From a bacterium (GTDB lineage Bacteria > Pseudomonadota > Alphaproteobacteria > Rhizobiales > Xanthobacteraceae), in NCBI GenBank assembly GCA_029946075.1, contig JAQSDT010000031.1:1-8701 (forward strand): 8,701 bases of DNA. Reading direction: 5' to 3'. Position numbers and translations under genes: made by a program. Shown here one piece after another: positions 1 to 5,352 of this stretch (positions within the stretch are counted from its first letter, which is position 1; every line of letters begins with the position of its first letter). The notes under the pieces are model-generated. The model was given only the letters and a program-made list of their open reading frames with translations. It did not search any database and was not told the DNA's origin.

Positions 1-1
1 C

Positions 2-133
2 AACGCGCTGACGGATGCCGAGCTCGACGCGATCAGCGCCGGCGGCATCATCAGCTTTCTCCGTCACCTGTTCGGCGGCCCCGGCGACCTCCGCCGTTCG
101 ACCGACCGCCCGTCCGACCCGGTTCACAAGTAA
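2..133 (+). CDS. Small double-glycine leader peptide (5' end outside window)
   Basis: This is the C-terminal 43 codons of a small protein that begins left of the window. The visible leader end reads LTDAELDAISAGG, which matches the usual double-glycine leader pattern (E-L-D/S-x-I/V-x-x-G-G) of class II bacteriocins and microcins. Such leaders are cut after GG by the C39 peptidase domain of a dedicated ABC exporter. The part after GG is about 28 residues: a short hydrophobic stretch (IISFLRHLFGG), then a charged, Pro/Asp/Arg-rich tail. The stop codon lies 21 bases before the start of the next leader peptide, so the two are probably co-transcribed. No exporter or modification gene is in the window. 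The function of the mature peptide is unknown. It could be a bacteriocin, a signalling peptide or a RiPP precursor. Confidence 0.6.
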   Translation, partial: NALTDAELDAISAGGIISFLRHLFGGPGDLRRSTDRPSDPVHK

Positions 134-154
134 TACAACGGGCAGGAGAGAGAC

Positions 155-343
155 ATGACCAACCCTGTCCGCGAAGCCTGCGAGCTCAGCCTCGGCGAAC
201 TCGATATCGTGAATGGCGGCAGCATGCTCGGCATGGCCCTTGATGCCGCCCAAAAATACCTCGACGGTCTGGGCGGCCGTCTGATCGACGCCGTGCACCA
301 GCCGCTGACACCGAAACCGTCGATGAGCCTGCATATGCGATAG
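155..343 (+). CDS. Small double-glycine leader peptide, bacteriocin/microcin-like
   Basis: This encodes a 62-residue protein. The ATG is preceded by a good ribosome binding site, AGGAG at 144-148, six bases upstream. Residues 10-22 (ELSLGELDIVNGG) form a typical double-glycine leader end, with the predicted cut after G22. The mature part would be 40 residues. It contains a probable amphipathic helix with small residues and GG/GxxxG-like spacing (about residues 23-47), then a Pro/Lys/Met-rich tail. There is one Cys, at position 9 in the leader, and none in the core, so disulfide or lanthionine bridges in the core are ruled out. It shares the leader pattern, but not the core, with the partial peptide gene just upstream, as in two-peptide systems or families of leader peptides sharing an exporter. 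The peptide family is clear from the leader. Its activity is unknown. Confidence 0.7.
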   Translation: MTNPVREACELSLGELDIVNGGSMLGMALDAAQKYLDGLGGRLIDAVHQPLTPKPSMSLHMR

Positions 344-366
344 CGCCGGATATGCGATAGCGCCGG
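333..366 (+). repeat. 17-bp perfect tandem duplication across a stop codon
   Basis: The unit ATATGCGATAGCGCCGG occurs at 333-349 and again directly at 350-366 without mismatch. The first copy holds the last codons and the TAG stop of the small leader peptide gene. The second lies in the 3' untranslated region in a different frame. It looks like a recent slippage or replication duplication, and no function is evident. Confidence 0.8.
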
Positions 367-383
367 CTCCAGGAGCCGGAATG

Positions 384-413
384 AAGAGGCCGCCCATGTT
401 GGCGGCCTCTTTC
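384..413 (+). terminator. Rho-independent terminator of the leader-peptide operon
   Basis: An 11-bp perfect stem, AAGAGGCCGCC (384-394) and GGCGGCCTCTT (401-411), closes a 6-base loop and runs into a short T tract. It sits 40 bases after the leader-peptide stop. A second small inverted repeat (CCGGCTCC/GGAGCCGG, 364-380) lies just before it. The acetyltransferase gene on the minus strand ends at 442 and converges here, so the stem may also serve that strand, although its T tract is poor in that direction. Confidence 0.75.
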
Positions 414-441
414 ATGTTGGCCATGCGTGATTTGATGGAAT

Positions 442-966
442 TCAGCTCTCGGGTGTCCGCTCGATCAGCCAGCGATTCACAGCTTGATGAAAATTCAGCG
501 GACCGGGCACGGTCATGTGCGTCTTGATGTACTTGAATCCCGCCCGTTGCAGCGTTCGATTGGGGCCGATGTTGAACGCGTTCGGCTCGCAGAACAGCTG
601 ATGAATTCTGAGCACGCGAAAATAGATGTCGACGCTCAGGCGGACGCAATGCGCGCCGATTCCCTGCTGCCGTTGGGCGGGCTCGGTGACATGCAGATGC
701 ATATTGGCCTGCTTGCCGAAGACGATCTTGTCGCAGCTTGAAAACCCGATGGGACGTCCATCGCCCAGCCAGATGACGAAAACGCCCCTGCGTTCTTCCG
801 GCGGGAGACTGAACTGGGACCTGAACAGGGATGCCCACGCGTCTTTTGGTGGCAGGCGCGATGGATCGACACCAAGCATTTCCAGATGTTCCGGCGTCGA
901 TGAATGGAAGTAGTCGATGACAAGCGGGGTTTCCTCGAGTCGCATCTCGCGAACCTGTAACTCCAT
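442..966 (-). CDS. GNAT family N-acetyltransferase
   Basis: This is a predicted cytoplasmic acetyltransferase that moves the acetyl group of acetyl-CoA to an unknown amine. The GNAT fold is supported by the acetyl-CoA pyrophosphate-binding motif R99-Q-Q-G102-I-G104-A (RxxGxG/A) on a following helix. The C-terminal block from N129 to I147 (N-A-F-N-I, then RAGF) is typical of GNAT motif B. I chose the ATG at 966 (174 residues) because a GGGAAAGG purine tract lies just upstream and the protein then begins MELQVREM, the usual first beta strand. An in-frame TTG at 1008 would add 14 residues but has no visible ribosome binding site. The gene stands alone and points toward the leader-peptide operon. 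If it has a link to the peptides, for example immunity or modification, the sequence does not show it. The substrate cannot be predicted. Confidence 0.85.
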   Translation of the reverse strand: MELQVREMRLEETPLVIDYFHSSTPEHLEMLGVDPSRLPPKDAWASLFRSQFSLPPEERRGVFVIWLGDGRPIGFSSCDKIVFGKQANMHLHVTEPAQRQQGIGAHCVRLSVDIYFRVLRIHQLFCEPNAFNIGPNRTLQRAGFKYIKTHMTVPGPLNFHQAVNRWLIERTPES

Positions 967-1030
967 CGGCGCCTTTCCCGGCTGCGTCTTTCCAGAGAAT
1001 GAAAACAAGTTTAGGGCGTGGACTCACTAG

Positions 1031-1056
1031 CGCATAGCCGAATTCGGATTGATGCG
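1031..1056. promoter_or_regulatory. Candidate operator: nested palindrome upstream of GNAT gene
   Basis: A perfect 10-base palindrome CCGAATTCGG (1038-1047) is enclosed by a second inverted pair, CGCAT (1031-1035) and ATGCG (1052-1056). It lies about 65 bases upstream of the acetyltransferase start, a plausible place for a regulator site. No regulator gene is nearby and no second copy was found, so the role is a guess. Confidence 0.25.
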
Positions 1057-1133
1057 AGCTTGACGAACGCCGAACGCCGCGCGGCTTGTCAACTCGGCGC
1101 GGTCCGCAGCGGGGCTCCTAATGGTCTGAATTT

Positions 1134-1162
1134 ACTTCCGCTTTCGGCGAAATAACGGACAT
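1134..1162 (-). repeat. Dispersed intergenic repeat, 'MSVxxxKA' type, copy 1
   Basis: Read on the minus strand from 1162, this stretch would translate as M-S-V-I-S-P-K-A-E. The second copy, on the plus strand at 4504, reads M-S-V-L-K-G-K-A-D. The two DNA copies share an 11-base identical block, AACGGACATCG in one orientation, plus GCTTT at similar spacing. From memory, short MSxLxxKAD-like translations recur in spurious ORFs from rhizobial intergenic DNA. It is reported here as a repeat and not as a gene. Confidence 0.4.
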
Positions 1163-1355
1163 CGCCGGGCTTGCTGCTGGCTCGACCCGGTCGTGAATGA
1201 CGGACTTGAGATCGGGACCAAAGAGGTGACATATTCTCGTTCGAAGACGCAGGTCCGGTCAAAGTCGCCGATCAGCACGTTGACGGGCCCGGTCTGCCCA
1301 GCATCGGAGGTCTCCTTCCGAAGGTGATCTGCGGTTGCGGACGGGGACACTGTTG

Positions 1356-2315
1356 ATGGATCGTCGTGCGCTCATCCTGGGGCTTGCATTGATGCCCGTG
1401 GCGGCGGTCGCCCAAAACCGTCGCTTCCGAATTGGGTGGCTCGTGTTCGGCGGAAGCGCGCTTGGTCCCATAGACCAGTCCCTGATGGATGCCCTTTCCG
1501 AGCGCGGCTATTTTGAGGGCCACAACCTCGAAATCCTGTTTCGACATGCCAACGGGTCGCCTTCAGCTCTCGCAGGCCTGGCTGCTGAACTTGCGGCGCA
1601 AAAGCCCGACGTTCTGATTGGCATCGGCGGAGACGTCGTGAATGCGCTCTTCAGGGCAAGCGAGGGAGTAATCCCGGTCGTTGGGGGCGTAAGCGACAAT
1701 CCGATAAAAACCGGGTTGGCGGTCAATCTTCCGCGTCCAGCCAAAAACTTCACCGGTGTCGCTTTTTTGACGGATGATTTGGCGGCCAAGCGCATGGAGC
1801 TTCTCAAAGAAGTAGCGCCCGCCTCAAAACGCGTCGCAGCGATCTGGAATCCCCAGCATCTGGAGGACGAGTTTGTATCCTCGCGGCAAGGGGCTGAAAA
1901 ACTGGGGCTTGTCTTCACCTCGCACGAGATAAACAGCGCCGATGCGATTGAAGGTGCCCTGCGCGATGTAACGTCTGCAAATGCAGACAGTCTGTTTGTT
2001 ATTCCATCGCGACTGACCGGAATCGCCAATCGGAAGATAACGACTTACGCAATCGAAAGACGGCTTCCCGTGGTCACCGCATGGCGTGAGTTTGTCGACA
2101 ACGGATGTTTGCTCTCATATGGACCGAGCCGCAAGTTGGAGGCACGGCGTCTCGTCGACAGTGTGGTGAAGGTTCTGGGTGGAACGAAACCGGCAGATAT
2201 CCCGATTGAGCTGCCGGTCAAGTTCGAGTTGGTCATTAACCTCAAAACGGCCAAGGCGATCGGTCTTGCCATCCCGCCAACGCTGCTTGCCCGAGCGGAC
2301 GACGTCGTCGAATAG
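1356..2315 (+). CDS. ABC transporter substrate-binding protein, PF04392 (ABC_sub_bind) family
   Basis: This is a predicted periplasmic solute-binding protein of 319 residues, the usual family length. An N-terminal signal (DRR, then a hydrophobic run, ending near A19-Q20) is followed by the two-lobe binding fold. Family marks include the GYFEG segment around 51-55, the AAELAAQKPDVLIGIGG strand and loop at 76-92, and the C-terminal INLKTAKAIGL block with the closing RADDVVE. I chose the ATG at 1356 because it gives the compact signal peptide seen in relatives. An in-frame TTG at 1335, behind AAGGTG, would add seven residues. No permease or ATPase gene is adjacent, so it is an orphan binding protein with unknown ligand. 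Some PF04392 members bind aromatic amino acids, but that cannot be transferred here. Sampled GC is near 54%, against about 67% in the signalling operon downstream. Confidence 0.85.
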   Translation: MDRRALILGLALMPVAAVAQNRRFRIGWLVFGGSALGPIDQSLMDALSERGYFEGHNLEILFRHANGSPSALAGLAAELAAQKPDVLIGIGGDVVNALFRASEGVIPVVGGVSDNPIKTGLAVNLPRPAKNFTGVAFLTDDLAAKRMELLKEVAPASKRVAAIWNPQHLEDEFVSSRQGAEKLGLVFTSHEINSADAIEGALRDVTSANADSLFVIPSRLTGIANRKITTYAIERRLPVVTAWREFVDNGCLLSYGPSRKLEARRLVDSVVKVLGGTKPADIPIELPVKFELVINLKTAKAIGLAIPPTLLARADDVVE

Positions 2316-2550
2316 CGCATTGCGACGTCATATCTTGTCTTGGCCGATCTCTTGACCCATCGCGTCATTTCGCGGCGCTGCAGAATCTGCTCCGTCATCG
2401 GCTTGCGGACTCTGGCGAGCCATCCGCCCGCAGATTGACGGGTTCACGATCTGGCTCGAATGGAAACCCGGAGCCAGGCGCTGTCCGGATTTCGCCGATC
2501 CATTTGAACTTTGAGCCGGTTCGGGCGACTCAAGCGTATCAGATGCCGGG

Positions 2551-2587
2551 CGACCGGCTTGCCAGTCCGGACCGGACAGCCGGTTCG
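2551..2587 (+). promoter_or_regulatory. Structured hairpin in the 5' region of the Sel1 gene
   Basis: An outer perfect 7-bp inverted pair, ACCGGCT (2553-2559) and AGCCGGT (2578-2584), encloses a near-palindrome, GTCCGGACCGGAC (2565-2577), with a 5-base bulge on the left side only. It ends 12 bases before the GGGGA ribosome binding tract. There is no T run, so it is not a simple terminator. It could be an operator or an mRNA structure that affects translation. Confidence 0.35.
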
Positions 2588-2610
2588 AGCCGCCAATCGG
2601 GGAAATCAGG

Positions 2611-3306
2611 ATGAAATTCGTTGCCTTGGCTTTTTCGTGCCTCTTGCTGCTTTCGGCGCCCGTCAAGGCCAATGATGCAGCCACCCTTGGCGCGATGGTC
2701 GTGCTGGCCAACAAGGGAAATGCGGAAGCGCAATACCATGTCGGCATGATGCACAACAACGGCATCGGCACCCCGCAGGATCCCAAGCAGGCCTTCGAGT
2801 GGTTCAAGAAATCCACCGCATCCGGCGACCCGCTCGGCGCCTATAAGCTCGGTTGTTACTACGCCGGGCAGTTCGCGGGCGTCGTACCGACGGACCTCAA
2901 GGAAGCGCTGAAATACAAGCTCGTTGCTGCCGAGGCCGGCTATGCGCTCGCCCAGCACGATGTTGCCATCATGTACGAGAAGCAGGGAAATTCGGACGAA
3001 GCGCTGAAGTGGCTGAAGATGGCCGCCGATCAGGGATATCCTTCGGCGCTCTTTGGATTGTCGATGGTGTATTCTGCGGGCAAAGTGACGCCGCGCGATA
3101 TGTCGTCGTCCTACGCCTATTTCAAGCTCTCGGGCGTGGCGCCCCCGAAGAATGTGAATGAGATGGCTTCAACCTTGTCCAAGCCGGAGCTGACGAAGGG
3201 CGAAGAGCTGGTTTCCAAATGGCGCCCGCAACCGACCGCGCTCACCATCAAGGCAAAGAGCGGTGTCCGGGCTGCCGATGAGCTTCTGAAAACCGCAGCG
3301 AAGTAG
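2611..3306 (+). CDS. Secreted Sel1-repeat (TPR-like) protein
   Basis: This is a 231-residue protein with a clear Sec signal peptide: MKF, a hydrophobic core at residues 4-16, and cleavage after A-P-V-K-A20. The mature part carries about four Sel1-like repeats (roughly 37-72, 74-111, 112-143 and 144-176). These show the A-x-x-x-L-G-x-x-Y and A-x-x-W-x-x-x-A-A-x-x-G periodicity, for example EAQYHVGMMHNNGIG and ALKWLKMAADQGY. The last about 55 residues are Lys/Ala-rich and not repeat-like. Sel1 repeats form alpha-alpha solenoids that scaffold protein-protein contacts, and secreted members often act at the cell envelope or with hosts. A GGGGA tract eight bases before the ATG supports the start. 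It sits between two orphan substrate-binding proteins on the same strand, but gaps of 295 and 160 bases argue against a tight operon. The partner is unknown. Confidence 0.85.
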   Translation: MKFVALAFSCLLLLSAPVKANDAATLGAMVVLANKGNAEAQYHVGMMHNNGIGTPQDPKQAFEWFKKSTASGDPLGAYKLGCYYAGQFAGVVPTDLKEALKYKLVAAEAGYALAQHDVAIMYEKQGNSDEALKWLKMAADQGYPSALFGLSMVYSAGKVTPRDMSSSYAYFKLSGVAPPKNVNEMASTLSKPELTKGEELVSKWRPQPTALTIKAKSGVRAADELLKTAAK

Positions 3307-3425
3307 CCGTTCTCAGCGCATCTGACAGAACGCGCCTGGTGAGGCTGCGATGAAATGGCAGCAAATCCTTTTCAGCGTTGAAGGCCGGATCGGCAAGGCT
3401 CCCTTGGCCTGGTCAGACCACCGGT

Positions 3426-3448
3426 ATGACCGATAAGATGCCGGTCAT
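3426..3448. promoter_or_regulatory. Candidate operator upstream of second substrate-binding protein
   Basis: A perfect 7-bp inverted repeat, ATGACCG (3426-3432) and CGGTCAT (3442-3448), is separated by nine bases and centred about 30 bases before the start codon. The size and spacing suit a dimeric repressor site. No matching -35/-10 pair was identified with confidence. Confidence 0.35.
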
Positions 3449-3466
3449 TGACGTTCGGGGCGGGAC

Positions 3467-4450
3467 ATGCGGCGGCGCGAGCTTCTTGGTATTCTGGGTG
3501 GCGCGGCAGCTTTACCTGTTTTGGCGCGCGCTCAAAAGGACTTGCCCGTTGTCGCCGTGCTTGTGCCGGGACCAGCGAAGAACGCCGAAAATCGACTGGT
3601 AGCCATCCGCCAAGGCATGCGGGAGGCAGGCCTCACCGAGGGCATCAACTTTACTTTTGCTTCGCGTTACGCCGACGGTGTTTTCGATCGATTGCCTGGG
3701 CTTGCCCTTGAACTCGCCGCGCTGAAGCCACGCCTCATCATTGCTTCGGCCGCCGCGGCGTCGATCGTGCACAAAGTCCTGCCCGAGTTGCCGTTGGTCT
3801 TCACGTCCTATGCCGCCGATCCCATCAAGGCAGGATTTGCAGAAAGCTATGTCCATCCGGGTGGCCATGCGACCGGCAATGTTATGCATGCGGTTGGGGG
3901 TGAGGAGGCGCTGACCCAAAAGCGTATGAACCTGTTCAAGGAGCTGGTACCTGATCTGAAGGCGGTCGGCTTCATAGGTACATCGTCGATTCTCGCCACA
4001 GCCGAGCTCAACACATTGCAAAGCGCCGCTGGTCAATTCGGCTTTGATGTCGTGCGTCATCCACTTCAGGGTCTCGACGAGATAGAGGGGGCGGTTTCGG
4101 CAAGCGTCCGCGATGGCGTTGGTGCCCTTTATGTCTCCGGCGAGCCGTTACTCTACAACAACATGCCGCGAGTCTTGCCTTTGGTCATGGGGCCGGGAAA
4201 GCCGACGGTCGGCACCTATCCGGAGTGGGGCCGGGCAGGCCTTCTGATGTCCTATTCGGCCGATTTGATCGACGACTTCCGCCGCGCTGGCATCTATGCC
4301 GCCAAGATTCTCGGTGGCGAAAAGCCGGCGGACCTGCCGATTGAACAGGCCAGCAAGTTCGTGCTCGTGCTCAACCTCAAGACAGCGAAATCCTTGGGCA
4401 TCGCGGCGTCCGACCGTCTGCTGACGGTTGCCGACGAGGTGATCGAATAG
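3467..4450 (+). CDS. ABC transporter substrate-binding protein, PF04392 (ABC_sub_bind) family
   Basis: This is a 327-residue predicted periplasmic binding protein, paralogous to the one at 1356. The N-terminus MRRRELLGILGG has the twin-arginine look (RRxEL followed by a Gly/Ala-rich hydrophobic run) common in this family, with likely cleavage near A20-R-A22. Family marks include GLTEG at 55-59, the LELAALKPRLIIASA strand at 81-95, HPGGHATGN at 130-138, QKRMNLFKELVP at 151-162, and the C-terminal LNLKTAKSLGI block with closing ADEVIE. The usual 'IPPSLLARADEVIE' ending is altered to a SDRLLTVADEVIE form. GGGGCGGGA just before the ATG serves as ribosome binding site. As with its paralogue, there is no permease or ATPase gene in the window. 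The ligand is unknown. The two paralogues differ strongly outside the conserved blocks, so they are not a recent duplication. Confidence 0.87.
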   Translation: MRRRELLGILGGAAALPVLARAQKDLPVVAVLVPGPAKNAENRLVAIRQGMREAGLTEGINFTFASRYADGVFDRLPGLALELAALKPRLIIASAAAASIVHKVLPELPLVFTSYAADPIKAGFAESYVHPGGHATGNVMHAVGGEEALTQKRMNLFKELVPDLKAVGFIGTSSILATAELNTLQSAAGQFGFDVVRHPLQGLDEIEGAVSASVRDGVGALYVSGEPLLYNNMPRVLPLVMGPGKPTVGTYPEWGRAGLLMSYSADLIDDFRRAGIYAAKILGGEKPADLPIEQASKFVLVLNLKTAKSLGIAASDRLLTVADEVIE

Positions 4451-4503
4451 GGGACGCGATGTCCGAGTCCGGCGCTTTTCGCACCTGACAAGCTTTGCTG
4501 ACG

Positions 4504-4530
4504 ATGTCCGTTCTTAAAGGCAAAGCCGAT
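4504..4530 (+). repeat. Dispersed intergenic repeat, 'MSVxxxKA' type, copy 2
   Basis: This copy translates as M-S-V-L-K-G-K-A-D and matches the copy at 1134-1162 on the opposite strand in its AACGGACATCG core and the neighbouring GCTTT. It lies 53 bases after the stop of the second substrate-binding protein gene. The open frame it begins has no ribosome binding site and runs into the cupin gene, so it is not called as a gene. Confidence 0.4.
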
Positions 4531-4597
4531 GCCCGGTTGCCTGTCGAACTTCTCAGCCTGATCCAAACGGATCGAAGGCGCGTGCCGCAGCTTGCAC

Positions 4598-4618
4598 CTC
4601 CGGGCTGGCGGCCCGGGG
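4598..4618. promoter_or_regulatory. GC-rich hairpin upstream of cupin gene
   Basis: The arms CTCCGGGC (4598-4605) and GCCCGGGG (4611-4618) form an 8-bp stem with one G-T pair and a 5-base loop. It lies 46 bases before the cupin start. No T run follows on either strand, so a terminator is unlikely. A leader structure or chance GC pairing are both possible. Confidence 0.25.
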
Positions 4619-4664
4619 CAAAACTGCTAAGCTCACGGCAAAACAACCATAATGGAGGACCGCC

Positions 4665-5114
4665 ATGGACGCCGTGACCCCGAAGGGCACTGACACTGCC
4701 GACACGCATTCCCACCTCGTCCGTCCCGCCGGCATGGAATGGCAGAAGACGCGCTTCCCCGGCTGCGAAGCCAAGACGCTGTTGTTCGATCGCAAGACCG
4801 GGCTGATGACGGCCTTGATGAAGTTCGAGCCGGGCGCGGTGCTGCCCGACCATGAGCACGTCAACATCGAGCAGACCTACGTGCTCGAAGGTTCGCTGGT
4901 CGACAAGGAAGGCCCGGCGCAGGGCATCGAATGCAAGGCCGGCGAGTTCATCTGGCGCGAGGAGGGCAGCCGCCATGTCGCGTGGTGTCCGCAGGGCGGC
5001 TTGATGCTCGCGATCTTCCAGGTGCCGAACAAGTTCTTCGAAGCCGACGGCCGCGTCATCGACGCCGCCGGTGAAGATTGGGACCAGGCCTGGGGACATA
5101 CCGGCAGGGGCTGA
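4665..5114 (+). CDS. Single-domain cupin protein
   Basis: This is a 149-residue cytoplasmic protein with one beta-barrel cupin domain. Cupin motif 1 is a full match to G-X5-H-X-H-X3-E-X6-G: G57, H63, H65, E69, G76. Motif 2 keeps G93, G101 and the metal ligand H104 but lacks the usual Pro and Asn. Three His and one Glu would bind a metal ion, so it could be an enzyme (dioxygenase, isomerase) or a small-molecule or oxidant sensor of the ChrR-like cupin type. The sequence does not decide between these. GGAGG at 4655-4659 is a strong ribosome binding site six bases before the ATG. No close operon partner lies upstream. Its last 15 codons are almost exactly repeated at 8590-8635, after the signalling operon. 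Confidence 0.85.
   Translation: MDAVTPKGTDTADTHSHLVRPAGMEWQKTRFPGCEAKTLLFDRKTGLMTALMKFEPGAVLPDHEHVNIEQTYVLEGSLVDKEGPAQGIECKAGEFIWREEGSRHVAWCPQGGLMLAIFQVPNKFFEADGRVIDAAGEDWDQAWGHTGRG
5064..5109 (+). repeat. 46-bp direct repeat, left copy (inside cupin 3' end)
   Basis: This is the left member of a direct repeat pair and encodes the last residues of the cupin protein (A-A-G-E-D-W-D-Q-A-W-G-H-T-G-R). It agrees with 8590-8635 at 43 of 46 positions. All three differences fall in third codon positions and are synonymous (GAA/GAG, GAC/GAT, CAT/CAC). Confidence 0.85.
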
Positions 5115-5220
5115 ACTCGCCGGCCTGTCGGAGCGAAGTGGCGTTCGTTCCGTCCGAGGCCTCGCACGGCGCTCGTTCAGATGGTTTTTGACGAGCTGAC
5201 TGGCTGTAACCGGCGGAAAG

Positions 5221-5283
5221 CCTGCCGGTGGCGATCCATCACACCCGCAGTTTCGTACATGTTTCGTTAGCAATACCGGCAGG
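5221..5283. promoter_or_regulatory. Spaced inverted repeat upstream of the signalling operon
   Basis: CCTGCCGGT (5221-5229) and ACCGGCAGG (5275-5283) are perfect 9-base inverted copies 45 bases apart, in the 238-base gap before the binding-protein gene. A further inverted ACCGGC lies at 5209-5214, and ATACCGGCAGG recurs at 5098-5108 in the cupin end. Paired sites at this distance could bind one regulator cooperatively. No clear sigma-70 promoter was seen in the gap. Confidence 0.3.
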
Positions 5284-5352
5284 TCAGCCCCGGTCTTTGC
5301 CAAATGTTAGAGTCCGGCCCCCCACAATTTGGCACCAATTTCAGGGGTCGGC

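Larger units (their letters stand above)
967..1355. other. 389-base intergenic region between divergent genes
   Basis: This stretch separates the start of the minus-strand acetyltransferase gene from the first plus-strand substrate-binding protein gene, so it should contain promoters for both. No convincing -35/-10 pair could be picked by eye. It holds a nested palindrome at 1031-1056, a 10-base GC palindrome at 1076-1085, and one copy of a dispersed repeat at 1134-1162. Open frames inside it lack ribosome binding sites and recognisable protein features. Confidence 0.6.

Noticed and set aside
1132..1350. 72-codon minus-strand frame in the intergenic region
   Set aside because: It is rich in Arg/Ser/Pro in a way typical of noncoding GC-rich DNA, overlaps the dispersed repeat, and has no ribosome binding site.
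2328..2958. Minus-strand frames opposite the Sel1 gene
   Set aside because: They overlap a well-supported plus-strand gene and show no domain features or start signals.
3378..3711. Plus-strand frames overlapping the start of the second substrate-binding protein
   Set aside because: They are shifted frames through the real gene's signal-peptide region with no family features.
4294..4566. Minus-strand open frame with a 'YSITSSATVSRRSDAA' segment; a similar one lies at 2045-2398
   Set aside because: These are antisense shadows of the conserved C-terminal coding block of PF04392 genes. The same spurious peptide type recurs wherever that block occurs, and neither has an independent ribosome binding site.
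4598..4618. GC-rich hairpin as a terminator for the second substrate-binding protein gene
   Set aside because: No T run follows on the plus strand (it continues CAAAACTGC) and none follows the stem on the minus strand.
4377..5303. 308-codon minus-strand open frame opposite the cupin gene
   Set aside because: It is composition-driven antisense. The plus-strand cupin has a complete metal-binding motif and a strong ribosome binding site.
5327..5345. TTGGCAC before the binding-protein gene, resembling the -24 element of a sigma-54 promoter
   Set aside because: The needed GC of the -12 element is absent at the correct spacing, and the site overlaps the ribosome binding region, leaving no room for a transcript start.
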